Shown here: in pieces, positions 1-12,545 of the stretch | Layout of the letters: every line of letters starts with the position of its first letter | How positions within the stretch are numbered: the stretch's first letter is position 1 | Assembly (NCBI GenBank): GCA_022829145.1 | Contig: CM040746.1 | Coordinates: 9,008,684-9,072,683 of the forward strand | DNA: 64,000 nucleotides | Reading direction: 5' to 3' | Origin: Albula goreensis | Lineage: Eukaryota; Chordata; Actinopteri; Albuliformes; Albulidae | Notes under the pieces: generated by a model | Databases searched by the model: none | What the model saw: the letters and a program-made list of their open reading frames with translations, nothing else | What the model was told of the DNA's origin: nothing | Program-made: the position numbers and the translations under genes

Positions 1-189
1 AGTCACATGTTAGGCCATTTCTGGCCCAGTCTCTGAGGTGCACTCACAGTGAGAGGAGCTGATAAAGTAGTTCAACTCAATGGACAACATCAATGTCATT
101 GTTCATGAAATTCCTCAGAGTAGAAATAACGATCTGAAATCAGTTTTGCCTTTTTGCAGACATTGAATAATGTTGCGACATCAACAGAG

Positions 190-260
190 GAAACCTGATC
201 CTAGATCAGTGCCCTTGCTCTGACACGCATTTTGAGTGCTGGCCAAGAATTTTTTCCCAG
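190..260. repeat. Interspersed repeat copy with CTGATCCTAGATCAG-type palindrome
   Basis: The core CCTGATCCTAGATCAGTGCC is shared, with small changes, by segments near 1239 and 45650. Similar sequence surrounds the core at two of the three sites, including words like 'tattcataa' or 'tatgaatgcaggcc'. This is what old copies of one mobile element would look like. The element class cannot be named from here. Confidence 0.5.
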
Positions 261-1204
261 CGTAAAAGAACAAAGGCAGACAAAAACACCTTTGACCGCT
301 ACTAATCAGTGTGTTTCTCTGAACACTGAGTTCTAAAGTGGTGTAAACTATATTTAAGCCAAATATTTCTGGATATGACTCCCGGTCATGCTAGTGGGAT
401 ATCAGCTCAGGTTCCTCCTGAATGGGAAAAAATGAAAACATTTCCATTTTGGCTGATATTCTGGGGCCGTATCTTGTGTGTTGACAAATGGAAAGACGGT
501 ATAGTATATAAGGGTGTAAGTCCCAGAGGGCTACAGTGTCTGCTGGTTTCTGGAGCATGTCAGCACTTAGGCAATTGCTTAAAATCTTTAGGTTTGATTA
601 AAAGGTCCACAAATCTTGTATTCTTTGGATGCTTATTGAAAGCAAACCACAAAAGAAACAGTGCACAATGTGGTTTGGAGATTGAGGTCCCTGGTTTAAG
701 GCTTGTCTGTGTTACAGGTATTTGTCTGTGATGTTTCTGAGTTCAGCACAAGCATAAGCTTTGTCTTTGAGAGTTGAGCTGGTCAGCCGTTTTTTTTTTT
801 TTTTTTTGCCTTGGTACATTTTTCACAACGTTCCAATGACTTGGCCCTCTGTCTTTGAGGTGTCGAGGTGCATTCTGGAATGGCAGTGGAATAAGGGGGT
901 CCTGAATTCCACAGCCCTGGACAGGGGCAAGGGGGCGGGAGGTGTGAGAAGACCTGGGGGAGATCAAGGACAGAGGCCTAAGATTGATCCTGCTGGAGTG
1001 GGCGGGTTGGGGTGGGGAGACAGGGGGGAGAGGCGCCATACACCCCCCACCACCACCTCCATGCACCACCCCCCACCCCCACCACCCCCCAACCAACATT
1101 CCTGGAATCCTGATGGCCAGAGGCTACAATCACACCCACTGTTCTCCCTCACTTACCTGCTTCAGGTGAGCTCTCTGAAAAAACCAACATCTGAGAACAA
1201 ACTG

Positions 1205-1320
1205 GAGCCCGTATTCATAAATAGAGACCAGGAGTGCTGATCCAAGATCAGCTCTCCCATCTTCATTACCAGCTCTATCATTTATCAGCTAAAGGCTAAA
1301 CTGATCCTTGGTCAACACTC
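1205..1320. repeat. Interspersed repeat copy with CTGATCCAAGATCAG-type palindrome
   Basis: This copy reads through a 'cccgtattcataaa' motif, then the near-palindrome CTGATCCAAGATCAG at about 1239, then a second 'ctgatccttggtca' at about 1299. It is related to the copies at 190-260 and 45600-45700. Confidence 0.5.
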
Positions 1321-1839
1321 TTACCAAAAAAATGCTTTTTGTCCCTGTATTATAAATTCTAGCAATGGCGCTGTTGCCATAACTGTATGATTACACAAAA
1401 AATATGATCTCTGTATGTCATTAGGTTTTTATTGTAAACACACAGGAATTATACTTTGGAATGCATGAACTTGGGTCAATCCCTAAAGCCTGAGATTGTC
1501 AAGATTATGTTAAAAAATTCAATGTTGTAACTGAATTATTTAAAGATTCCATAGCCTTCAGCGGGACGCAGCACTCCCGCCTCACCCTTTGCAGTTGCAG
1601 TTGGCAGGTGGTTTTATTATGCCTCCGGCAGTTTCGGGAGTAATCGTATTTTGTGCCTCAAAGTTGCCATTTCACAATCTCCTCTACAATAACAATACAA
1701 AAAGAAAAAAAGAGAGAAATACACACATGCACTTATTTAGTTTGCATTCGCCCGCTGTAAGTTCCTCACCACCCGGCTGACATTGTTAAATCTTGGTTTG
1801 ATATTTAAAAAAAAAAAAAAAAAAAAAGCTACGACGTTC

Positions 1840-2243
1840 AATGTTCTGCACCGCTGTCAGTGACCACAGACGACTGAGTCGGGGCGCTAGGACCGCGAGG
1901 GAGCGCGCAATAACATTTCGCTTTGAAAACAGAATCAGTTGTTTGCAGGAGTACAAGACTGCCTTCGCCTCTCTCACGGGACGGGCTGACTGACACCAGC
2001 ACAGAAACGCGCCGGGACTTCACGACTTTATCTCAGTATTAGCTCGACCTTGCCCGACTCGGTTCGGATACGTGATTTAGTGAAGTGACTGGCTGTTAGT
2101 GGCCCCTGGGAGACGAATATACCTGTCATATACTGTACAGAGATGAGATGGGAGTTAGACGGAGAGACGAACTACCCGGCGTTTTTGGAGAAGAAAACGT
2201 AATCGAGATTTAGCTGGACGGTCCTTGTGTTTTTCATTCAGAG
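1840..2243 (+). other. Probable non-coding first exon and promoter area of the PRSS23-like gene
   Basis: The segment is GC- and CpG-richer than its flanks. It ends in a good donor site (CAGAG|GTAAAT, exon end at 2243). The next plausible acceptor in the same direction that opens a real coding exon is at 6280, just before the protease start codon. This gives a two-exon gene with a 5' UTR exon and about 4 kb of intron. The transcription start is not visible, and the left boundary is only the start of the CpG-richer stretch. Confidence 0.45.
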
Positions 2244-4498
2244 GTAAATCAGTTTTTTACAATGTCTTTCCTTTTAAAATTGTCAGCTAATGCATCGATG
2301 ACTGGATTTCTTTGTCAACAATAATTACGCATTAGCAATTCTGACACAAGTTCAATATCACCATAGTCAGCGTATGACTATCTTACTTCATGTCGTTAAC
2401 AACAGAAACTGAATATCTAAAAAGGTGTGTTTTGTTAATGAGTGACAGATTATGACGTATTTAATCGGTATGACCCTGTAGCACTTTCTCGAAGAACGGA
2501 AGAAGTAAATTAACTTTTCAAACCACGGTCGTAGTCAGTATACGTGATGTGCGCCATGGTCCTTGACCTCCAGCTCGAAAGCGAGGACCAAGTAAACACA
2601 GTTTGTTGTTTTAGGGGACTTGATATGACAGTAGAGCAGTCATTGAGGGGTTAGTAGAGACAAAAGACCAAGCGGGGGTTCACAGGACAAAGGCGACGTC
2701 TGGGAAACAGGTTGTTCTCATGGAATTCCTTTAAATTTCTTGGAAAAAATTGTCAGAGTTGCGCGTTGGAGAAGTGCACGAGGAATAACCAAGGTGGCTT
2801 TGTATGAACTGTGAGTCACGCTGCTCGTGAGCCTTGCAATTTAGAGCAGATTTAGGCACGCAAGTGTTGCGGGCAGCGTGTCTGTGTGTTATGGCGATGG
2901 GGGTTGAAAGGCCAGGCAGGTTGTTAGGAGAAAGGAACAGAGGAAGAAATTGGTGAAATGCTGGAATGCGGTCTGTATTTGCAAGGTCTATAGAGAGACC
3001 GGACTACTCTCAGAGCTCGCAGGCTGGAAACCCGCTCAGTCTCACCGCATTGTGCTTTGGTCTTAGTCTCTATAAATACGTTTAAGCTAGTATTAGGTTT
3101 TGATTCCCACATCAACACTTTCAGTTAATTTTATTGAGCACCAAATTCTGTCCACCAACAGATAAAATGCATTAACTTCAATGTCGCAATTTAGAAAATG
3201 TAACAGTTTCTTTTCATTGATTATTGGCTGTATTTCCAACACAGATACTTGTATGTGGTACCTGGGGACTCTAACCGTTTTTGTCTCTTCACTTTTCGAC
3301 CTGCTTGTCATAATTGCAAAGCCAGATCTTGCAGGAAGACCTCCATAAATGAGGACAGGTCAGTCAACCATGTGACTCATTTTCAAGGTCACACCATGCA
3401 CCTAGTGAATGCTCTTTATTGGGTTCTTGAGAAAGACAAGAACACAGGTAACAGTTTTTGGTTCACAGAACATTCCTTAAACCATCACAATAAGTGTTCC
3501 CAGCATGGGAATGTGTCCAGTTCACAAGCTGTCTATGAAACTAACTTTATTTGCCTATAAAAATGTTTTTGTCAAAATGTTGACATTTAGAGAACTTGTT
3601 GGGCGCAGCAATAAGATGTTTGCATAATGACCTTGTCAAAATGCGTTCTAACAACCATAAAGCAACCTAACCAGCATCTACCCCAATGTTGTGGAAAATA
3701 TTTTGTATTAACTGGGCTTGTGGGCATCCTGCGCCCCCGTCCCCCCCGTCCCCCTGTCCCCCACCCAGGTCCTTCACTGTAGGTATATAAGATAGGAAAG
3801 GGAGGGGGATGTTGCTTCTTTACCAGCTTCGTCGTTAATGCACTCAGAATGACAAAACTGATGCAGATAACCAACATAACCTGTATATGAAATTATCCAG
3901 TCACTCCTGTTTGAAATACTAGATTGTGAAAATCCATATTTTAAGTGTGAAGGTCATTGGCCTTTTAAGATTCAGGCATTGAGATTTATTATAAGAGCAT
4001 CTTTCAATTTTAAGCTTAACTGCATATGACAATCCTAATGTAATCAACCATGAAAAATCAGAAGAACAATGAAATCAGGATTGACATTTCAGTTGTAAAT
4101 AAAATGATATGAATTTTCCCTTTCCACTTACTGTGATCTTGGATTAGTTCAGAGAAATAAAATGGGCTGGGAGCTAGGGACAGGTTTGGGAGCAAGTTCC
4201 TAGAATCCCATCCATGTAAACAGCCCTTGAGTTAATAAATGTCAGACTATTTGACAGTCTTTAAAAAGTGAAGAGAACTTCACATACTTTTTAAAAACTT
4301 TGCTGGAAAGTTCTTGAACTGAAATGCAGTAACACAGTCACATACTCTGTGTGAAAACACGAAATGACTGGGGTGTTTTTCCTTTTGTTCTTATTTAAAT
4401 TTAGCTCACTTTGATATAAATAACCAAAACGCTCTTCACAAGCTGTACCCAAAATGAGTATGTCACCCAGATACATGTGAACTGACACAAGCGTGCAT

Positions 4499-4502
<4 letters not shown>

Positions 4503-4589
<87 letters not shown>
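4503..4589. repeat. (CA)n microsatellite, about 43 units
   Basis: Uninterrupted alternating A and C over about 87 bases. Such a long pure tract is likely to vary in length between individuals. Confidence 0.97.
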
Positions 4590-4591
<2 letters not shown>

Positions 4592-5704
4592 TGCACAAGC
4601 ACACAAAGCATATGTCTGCGAGCTTTGTCCTTCCATGTTCCCCTCCCTCTTCACAAAGACATACAGTGATACAATTTGGTTCTGGGTGGACCAATGGAGA
4701 CGTTGTAACCTTTGTCTCTGTAGACATAAGCTTCTTTATCTCCTCGCCCCAACTTGTCGGTTTTTGCTTTTTCAGACACCTGCCCTATCTTTCTCCAGGG
4801 GAGCCTGGGGGTCCGTATTCTTCAAGCCGATCATGTTTCCTTCAGTCCGTCCCAGCTGGCTACACACACAAAGCCACACACACCAGTGCAGGGAGACGCA
4901 CAGAGAGGCAGTTAATTTTCGAATGTGGTGGGAGCCCCACCTTGCCTCAAGGCGTTAACAAAAAAGACAAGTGGAGACGCCTTCCTTTTTGGCCAAACTA
5001 ACACACACAGACACCTAAGGTCCCACTAACAAGCACACACACACACACACACACACAGACACCTGAGGTCCCACTAACAAGCACACACACGTATGCACTC
5101 CAAAGCCACCACCTCACTCGACCATTCTGGCCCTGCAAATCCCTTCCATTTACCAGAATTCCCACAAATGTGCGATTCACGCAAGCTTTTCCTTCTGAAT
5201 TGGACTCGTCCCATCCCCATGAGTACGACTGCCCTTTTCCCCTACTAAAACTCGGTCCATAATCCTTGTAAGCATCCGTAAGGCCTGCTGAAATCCTGAT
5301 TTGTGAGGGAGCAGGAAGGGAGGTAACCAAGAAGGGCACAATAGCTGCTTTGTTATGGAAGGGAGGGCACTGAAAAAGAGAGAATTGGGACCCGCGAGGC
5401 AACGAGAGATGGTGTCTGATGATTTCACAGACCCACGATCGGGTGGAGCCCAGCAGAAGGGGGCTCGAAAATCCACCTGCCACATATCAGTGCATGTGCA
5501 GATGCTGGGGGAGCTGAAGGCAGCCGGTACTTGTGAATGACGGCCTGTGAAGGAAAGAGTGCATGGGCGGGCAGAAACGGCCCACAGTTGTTTTCGATTA
5601 ATAATAATCTGCTTTTAAGACCGTCATCAATCAAAGTGTGTTTCTGCGGATAAGCTTGGCTGCCTTGCCTGATCGTTATAATTTGAGTGGATTCATCTGC
5701 GAGT

Positions 5705-6030
5705 CTCTGTGTGTGTGTTTGTGCACTTGTGTCTGCACATGTATGTGCGCGTGTGTGAATGTGTGTGTGTGTGTGTGTGTGTGTCTGTGTCTGTACGTGG
5801 GTGCATGCATGCATGTTCACGTGTGCAAATGTGTAAATGTGCATGTGTGTGTTGTGTGTCTCTAATGTATGTGAATGTGTGTCCGCACATGTGTGTGCAT
5901 GTGAATATGTGCCTGTTTATTTGGGCATGTGTGCATGTACGTGTGTCTATGTGTATGCATGGATGTTTGTCTCACTCTGTATGTGGGCGTATGCGTGGAT
6001 GTGCACATATGTATGTATCTGTGTGTTTTG
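5705..6030. repeat. TG-rich imperfect microsatellite block
   Basis: A pure GTGT run lies at 5761-5784. It is flanked on both sides by degenerate TG with interspersed CATG and CACG steps, over about 325 bases. On paper it encodes Cys/Val-rich peptides in every frame, none of which should be taken as genes. Confidence 0.9.
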
Positions 6031-6298
6031 TCTGCCCCCACGTGGACAAAGAAAGCTTATTCATCAGAACAGAAACAAGCTAACCACGCTTTTCTTTTTC
6101 TCCAGGTCACTATTATTGTGCATTTGAAGTTATTATGAAATCATAAATATTCTGAGACAGCATTTCTGACAAAAGCTCTCCATTTACCACAATTATTATT
6201 TCACAGTTTTTGTCATTCCTCAAGGATTTTATAATGTGACAACATGCATTACTAAATCATTATTCTGTCTCTGATTTCAGGTTGCTGTGATTCCAGCC

Positions 6299-7510
6299 AT
6301 GCCAACACTTTTGAGAGCTTTGGCCACCTTCGTCCCCTCTCCCTCCTCCTCTCTCCTACTCTTCCTTCTTCTTCTCCCCCTGTCCCTATCATTTCGGGGA
6401 CGGCCACACCAGCAGCACCAGAGTCACCTGCCCTCTCTGGTGCCCCACATGCCCCGCCCTCTCTCCCGTTCCCGATTCAGTGCCCAGGCTCAGCTGGACC
6501 TCACCACCCACTGCAATTCCAGTTGCTACCACCGGGGGGAGCAAGAGCCCAGACGGGACCTGCTTGCTGACCGGCTGGCCTTTGAGACTCTGTACTCGGA
6601 TGGCTCACGGACGCTGACCACAGTGGACTTGGAGGATGAAGAAGAAAGCGAGGGTGGTTATTCAATTGAGGCGATCATGACTGCAAGGCCTCGTCCGGCC
6701 AGGAGGGGGCGATCAGTTCCCAAAAAAAGGCGCAAGCGGCAGATCTATGGTGCCGATGGTCGGTTCAATATCCGTGGCGACAACTTCCTGCTGGACTACC
6801 CCTTCTCTACAGCGGTCCGGATCTCCACAGGCTGCACGGGGGTCCTGGTGTCGCCCCGCCATGTCCTGACTGCTGCCCACTGTGTGCATGATGGGAAGGA
6901 TTACGTCAAAGGCGCTCGCAAGCTGAGGGTGGGCTTCCTCACCCCCCCACCATCCTCTGCTAATGCCACCAAGCCGGCCCCTGCTTCAAGCCTTCTTCCC
7001 CTCAAAAAGCCCCTTGTCCGCTGGGTACGTGTCAAGAGGACCAGGGTCCCCAAAGGGTGGATCCAGGGCCCTCAAGATGTCAGCATGGATTTCGACTACG
7101 CCCTCCTGGAGCTCCGTTGGCCACACCGGCGGCCCTTCATGCGCCTCTCGGTGGCGCCATCCGCTGAGGACCTGGCTGGGAAGCGGATCCACTTCTCTGG
7201 GTTCGACAGCGACCGTCCCGGTGAGCTGGTGTACCGGTTCTGCCCGGTGGAGGACGAGTCCAATGACCTGATCTACCAGCACTGCGACGCGCGGCCGGGG
7301 GCCAGCGGGTCGGGGGTGTACGGCCGGGTTTGGGATGACCAGCTGGAACGCTGGGAGAGGAAGGTCATCGGCGTCTTTTCGGGACACCAGTGGCTGGAGA
7401 TCGACGGAGAAAACCACGACTTCAACGTGGCTGTCAGGTTAACCCCACTAAAGTTTGCCCAGATATGCTACTGGGTGCATGGGAGTCGAGTGGACTGCAG
7501 CAAAGACTGA
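6299..7510 (+). CDS. prss23-like: PRSS23-like secreted serine protease
   Basis: A 403-residue trypsin-fold protein of the PRSS23/PRSS35 subfamily, encoded in one exon. The start ATG at 6299 follows an acceptor at 6280. An in-frame GTG 12 nt upstream is not needed. The N-terminus is a leucine-rich signal peptide (about residues 10-33). A CxxxC pair (CNSSC) and a basic processing site (KKRRKRQIYG) come before the protease domain. The catalytic triad looks complete: His194 in LTAAHC, Asp266 in DYALLEL, Ser336 in GASGSG. PRSS35 lacks the serine, so this fits PRSS23 better. The domain runs to the end with typical blocks (RVKRTRVPKGWI, HFSGFDSDRPGELVYRF, FSGHQW). Human PRSS23 is a secreted protein of similar size whose substrates are poorly known. 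Paralogue assignment among fish copies is uncertain. Confidence 0.93.
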   Translation: MPTLLRALATFVPSPSSSLLLFLLLLPLSLSFRGRPHQQHQSHLPSLVPHMPRPLSRSRFSAQAQLDLTTHCNSSCYHRGEQEPRRDLLADRLAFETLYSDGSRTLTTVDLEDEEESEGGYSIEAIMTARPRPARRGRSVPKKRRKRQIYGADGRFNIRGDNFLLDYPFSTAVRISTGCTGVLVSPRHVLTAAHCVHDGKDYVKGARKLRVGFLTPPPSSANATKPAPASSLLPLKKPLVRWVRVKRTRVPKGWIQGPQDVSMDFDYALLELRWPHRRPFMRLSVAPSAEDLAGKRIHFSGFDSDRPGELVYRFCPVEDESNDLIYQHCDARPGASGSGVYGRVWDDQLERWERKVIGVFSGHQWLEIDGENHDFNVAVRLTPLKFAQICYWVHGSRVDCSKD

Positions 7511-7727
7511 GAGCTGACCCTGGGGCTGCGGGGGGTGGTGAGGTGGGGCACAGACTGTATATTTGGAAGGAAGATGCGGTGGATTTGGGGCTTAACAATG
7601 TGGAAACTCCTGTGAGAACAACATGAGTTTCAACAAATGTAATTCCATGTGGTGGAGTCGGGGACTCAATAGAACTACATTTAAAGAAGAGTGGGGTGGT
7701 TTTTACCATGTAAAGCCCCCTGAAGCA

Positions 7728-7733
7728 ATAAAT
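7728..7733 (+). promoter_or_regulatory. Candidate polyadenylation signal for the PRSS23-like gene
   Basis: AATAAA 218 nt after the stop codon, the first canonical signal downstream on this strand. Later A-rich sites exist, so longer 3' ends are possible. Confidence 0.45.
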
Positions 7734-10700
7734 ACAACAGGCATCAGGAGCTTGAGAGAAACAAAAATGGTGGAGTGTTTGGGGCAGGGGCAATAGATCT
7801 GTATTTAAGGCAGATAGGGGTGTTTTTTTCCAGCTTTTCCATAGCCTCCCTGAGTGCAATAGGATCTTAACAGAATTAAAATCTGGCTGAGTGGGGGAGG
7901 GTGGGTAGGGTGGGTTGGTAGGATGGAACTATAGTTTGAGATGGAAAAGGGGAACAGTTCCTGCCATGCAGAAATGGGAGTTTACATTCAAACCCCCCCC
8001 TCCTTGAATGCGATGGAAATGTGAGAGAAATACATTTCTCTGCCATTAAGGAAGATGGGGGAAAAACAGAAAAAAAGAATGTAAATCAGATCAAAAGCAG
8101 GAATGCTCGACCTTTGTACAGACTTGGGATTTTTTATTCTTGGCCAACCCCAATGTCTTCGCTCTGCTTTTGCTGTGTGGTACAGAGGCCTCACCTTGTG
8201 TCTGAATGTGCTTCTATGTTGTATACTTGCCTGTCTTCTAACACCCTACTGGCTGAAAAGGGTAGTGTAGCTTTGCCTTCGTTTCAGACTGGTCATTGGA
8301 CTGCATAACTACAGCAGCTTTCAAATGCACTTCTACGTTGGCCATGCATTCTACACCAAGTCTGCATCTCTGTCACATTACACCACTCTCTGTGGAGGGG
8401 AAACAGTACAGTTGAATTTGTGTGTATGTACATATGGGAGTGTGTGTACGTGTCTGAGTGAGTGGATGTTTTTCTTCTTCCTTTATTGAGGTCAACACAT
8501 TTGTGTCTCGCGACTAACTCTCTGGGATATATCAACAGTCTGAATCGTCTTTATAAGACAAAAGCATAGAGCAGTGGCCTGTGAGATGTCCTACTGTTCA
8601 TGTCACATCGTTTCTCTTCATAACCACTACTTTTTAAAAAAAAAAAAAAAAAGAACTCATCGCTAGCTCAGCTGCTGGAGGGTAGCAGGGGTGTACAGCT
8701 GAGCTGCTCTGCATTTCAACGTCTTCTAAAAAGAACCAGCGTGCTTCCTGCAACACAGTGAATGTTAATGTGTGGGTGTGGAACTGAAATGTCAAAGAAA
8801 AGTGCAGACTGGAGAGTGTTATATGGACATATTGAAGGCCCACTCCAGCTAAACGTACTGCCTGATTTAACTCAAGGAAATAAATGTAAAAAGGAAGCTG
8901 AGAGTGGCGGCATAGGAGTTTATGGACTTAAATTGAAAAGTAGCACCCCATAATTTTCTCAGTAAATTCATGAACAGGATGGCTACGTCATATCTTTAAT
9001 ATATGCAATAACAAATGTCATGGGACTTTGGAAATAATTTGAGTAAGGAGTCAGGACATGTGCTTTGTGTGGCCAAAATACCCATCCTTTCACCCATTTT
9101 CAGACTTGGATCAAAGATGCAACACTACAGGATATGATGAAGCTGAAAAACATCAGGATGGGTCAAGTGGACCTTAAATGAAAATGCTCGTTTTAATTGA
9201 CAGAAGGATGAAATCAGTTATGCATCAAATTTGTTCGGGATTGGGATCTGCTTTTGGGATCAGGGTGTTCCATCAGAACCACTGGAATTCTAGGACATTT
9301 GCCGCAGTTCTCCTATGTCCACTTGATGATTTGTATCCCAGGGCTTAACACTACATGGACTATTCTGTCTTTCACTCTTAGCACCAGAACATTACAGTCT
9401 TGCAAAAAAGTAGTAGGGAAAAGTAAAATAAAGTATAGTCACAGGAGTTTTCCTTCTGTTATTATACATGATTTTGTGGAAAATCAGACGTTGGCCATTT
9501 GGGGAGAAGAGCAGTGGCGTGGTTGGATAGGTTGATTGGTGCATATCTATGTTGTTGGCAATATATTTTTATTTTTTTGAAAATGCTTCTATCTATTTTA
9601 ATAAACTAAAAAGATTGTCTATCCCAACTGTTTACTCATTTTTCTTGTTGTTTTTTTTATTATCCAACAATGAATAAATTATTACTCTTCTGTTTACATA
9701 TATATAAACTATTATCTAATCTATCCAGTATAGCACCACACATGGATGTGATTGCAAACTATGAATTAGTAAAACATTCTGATACACCCACACATCCAAA
9801 GATGTTGAGGCTTGGAGAACAGATTTTTAAAATTGTATTAAATGTCACCATATGAGCTACTGGATTCATATAAATATATCAGTTTTCTTTTCAAAGAAGT
9901 TGCGGTTTTCAAAATTCTGGGATGGGAGTCAATTCCAGAGCAGACTGACTTCTGAGAACGAATGGAATGGAATGTCCTGCAAAAATCAACCCGAAAAGCC
10001 TTTCCTGTCATCTACAATCCAAATAAAATCGAAATAAAGCCAACTCCGCTTATTACATTGACAGTACGATATGCATTCTATATAATGAGGCGTTATTGTT
10101 TGCTCAGTTTTCCCAAGATGATATTAACAAATTAAATTTGAAACAAAGCTGTTCAAAGAAACGCCACAGACATTTCACAGCACAACTATTCATTTTGTGT
10201 GTGGAGAACGTGGAGATGCTTGACATCCATTCCTAATGATCCGTATACAGTAAACTACCACATTATATCTAGTAAAACAACTTAAGGTATTGTTTCTTGT
10301 ACAGGAGCAATTCTCTGCTCCAGCTCAATTAGCTTGACTTGATAACCATGAAAAATAAACTAGGAGTATATCTTGGACTGGCTCCACAATTCAAGCCACA
10401 CACCCAAACGATGTCAGTAGCACTTGACCTTAGATACAAAAATACGTCTTTGTTATTTTTCCATATTAAAATAAAACTTTTGAGAACAAACAACGTGTGT
10501 TTTTTCTTCAGATTCGTTCTAAGACAACGGTGACAAAGCTACCAGACAAAAGAAGGCAAAAATATTACACATGATGTCAATTAGCAATCATGACATAATT
10601 TTTTACATAATCAGAGCCACCTGCAAGTGACCCATCGCTCCAGTTCTTGACAATAGATATCTCAACAATAGAAACCTGACATTACAAGCGTGTTCCCATC

Positions 10701-12266
10701 ACAAGCAGAACACAGCAAAAAATATAGATATAGCAGATATCAAAACATTAAAATACATGGGAACAGGGATTTGTTATAAATATATGTCACACTTGGAAAT
10801 CACTGTTGTGAATTATACAATTGCATGTCCTAAGACTAATTAGTGATAATGCTTCACATGTGATAGCAATAATGAAGCACAAAGGTGTAGCACCACAATT
10901 GAACCGTATGATATGTGTTACAGCTGGTAAACTTCTTTGACTTGTCTATACTGTTTGCTGGGCGTTCCTTTGTACATTGATATGTCTGCTCTTTTCTGGT
11001 AGGAGCCAGCGCCATCTCCTGTATCAGCTATTATGTACGGTCTTTATTAGTTGAATAAGTTATAGTTTTCGTGTTATCTATTGTTCTCCTACTAAAGTGG
11101 ATGTGGCCATTTGGATAATCTGGTAGGTAATGGGTAGGTTCTTTTGATTTGTTTGGCTTGCTCATTGCTACATGTATTATCTTTTTCTTCCCTATGTGTA
11201 ATTGTGTTGTGGCAAGGGATGGCTTGAGGGCTTGATTGTTTCAACTGTGGTGCTACAGTCTTGTGTACCCAAACTCAGTCTGAAACCATAACATACTGAA
11301 TATTCTGAGAGGTGCATTTTATAAGAAGTGACAATTAAAAATGAAATGTATGTCTAAAACAGAAATGCGATTAAGCCAGTGATCATTCTGCATTATAAGT
11401 GATAAACAAATAGACTGTTGCCAGGATGGAATTAATAGTGCTTGTTCATCTGATTTGGTTGATGTGTGTTGTGAGTAAAAAATGAACAAATGCTCCTCTT
11501 GTGGATTTTGAAAGTCATTGCAGCTACTTCCCTGTTTGCCAATGGTGGAATTCAGGTCACATAACCTACACTCAGCTCTGACTGGTATTTATGAGCTTGT
11601 CAACTGGGAGGTTAGTAGTTACCAGGATTTGAGCCCACTGTAAATGTATTAAGTTTGTGCAAATATAACAGGCTAATGCTGTATTTCTAGTAGGGTGAAT
11701 GGGGATGGGTGCGTGGGTGCTATGAAAACAGCAAAGGTATAGATGAAGGTGGAAGAACTGAAGGCAGATCCCTCTCACAATGTGAAACTGCACAAGGCTT
11801 TGAATCGCGTTTTTTGATATGTGAGTTGGATGTCGAAGTAACAATCCTCCTAATGTAAGCTTCAGTTGCCATGACAGCATGTATCATAATAATATTCCCA
11901 TTTAAGCAGCCAAACATATGGGGGCAGTATGAGACTGTAGTTAAACCTGCATACACTGTAGCTTTTCTCTATGGGTCTGTGTGAAATCCAACACTGAGAA
12001 GTAAGGCACATCCAAAGCATTTGCAGTGCAGTATATTAACAGACATGGTGCATACAGACTACTTTGGACTAAGATGTTCTCAAAATGAGCAAATTCAGTT
12101 CCACTTGCTGAAATCATTCAGCAGTAAAGCTGTGGGAACCTAAATCTGACTGGGAAAGAATTAGACACATCCGCTTCAGGGCAACAAATATTTAATCACA
12201 ATTTACATACACAAGATAATTAATGCATATAATTTAAGTATAATCATTAAAAGGCCAGAGAATGAT
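7734..12266. other. Intergenic sequence between two convergent genes
   Basis: AT-rich sequence between the 3' ends of the protease gene (+) and the TANGO1-like gene (-). A short A tract lies near 8635-8652. No supported gene was found. One coding-like relic on the - strand (10918-11250) is listed separately. Confidence 0.55.
10918..11250 (-). pseudogene. Coding-like relic with one frame break
   Basis: On the - strand a frame of about 74 codons without a stop (11250 to the TAA at 11033-11031) includes PDYPNGHIHFSRRT. Right where it stops, a second frame opens at about 11040 and runs 40 codons to TAA at 10920-10918, including ADTGDGAGSYQKR and ending KEVYQL. Joined, they would read as one plausible protein tail, which suggests a decayed exon or retrocopy with a one-base shift. 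I do not recognise the family. The flanks are A-rich, so chance remains possible. No upstream methionine or clean splice acceptor was found. Confidence 0.3.
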
Positions 12267-12272
12267 TTTATT
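12267..12272 (-). promoter_or_regulatory. Candidate polyadenylation signal for the TANGO1-like gene
   Basis: The + strand TTTATT reads AATAAA on the - strand. It lies about 275 nt past the stop codon at 12546-12548. Confidence 0.5.
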
Positions 12273-12545
12273 GATTATGTATTTAATAGCACAATAAAAA
12301 CTACAGAAAAGAACTCCAGCAAGTAGGTCGAATGATGCAGCTTTCATGCCCTCTCTGTCATAACTGGAAACTATGTACAGCTCTTCTTTTAATTGTTTCC
12401 ATTGTTCATTACTTCCTACAGGTAATTAAGGTAACTGATCTCATTTTTCTAGACAGTGAATAACCATTTGTAATCACATCTTGATAAGACACACCCCGGT
12501 TTACATTAAGGGATAAAGATCCAACAGTTTTTGTGTGTAATGCCA

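Larger units (their letters stand above)
1..1839. other. Intergenic sequence upstream of the PRSS23-like gene
   Basis: No convincing coding exon is visible. The open frames here are short, low in complexity or run through C-rich and T-rich tracts (T tract near 790-807, CCACC-rich stretch near 1040-1095). Two copies of an interspersed repeat with a palindromic core lie here and are listed separately. A further stretch near 525-600 resembles a repeat family also seen at 36.9, 40.7 and 62.8 kb. Confidence 0.6.
2244..6280 (+). other. Probable first intron of the PRSS23-like gene
   Basis: No coding exon was found. The stretch holds a long CA repeat (4503-4589), smaller AC runs near 5035-5058, and a TG-rich block (5705-6030). 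The many long 'open frames' across these repeats are artefacts of simple sequence. The acceptor is a standard TTTCAG ending at 6280. Confidence 0.55.

Noticed and set aside
743-1240. Proline- and glycine-rich frames (118-159 codons)
   Set aside because: They cross C-rich and T-rich simple sequence with no homology or splice support.
4291-6138. Long Cys/Val/His/Thr-rich open frames on both strands
   Set aside because: They run through CA and TG microsatellites, which are open in several frames by composition.
6287-6298. Start of the protease four codons earlier
   Set aside because: The codon is GTG. A normal ATG with a good signal peptide follows at 6299.
6986-7417. 143-codon - strand frame inside the protease gene
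   Set aside because: It is the mirror of the GC-rich coding exon, with no independent support.
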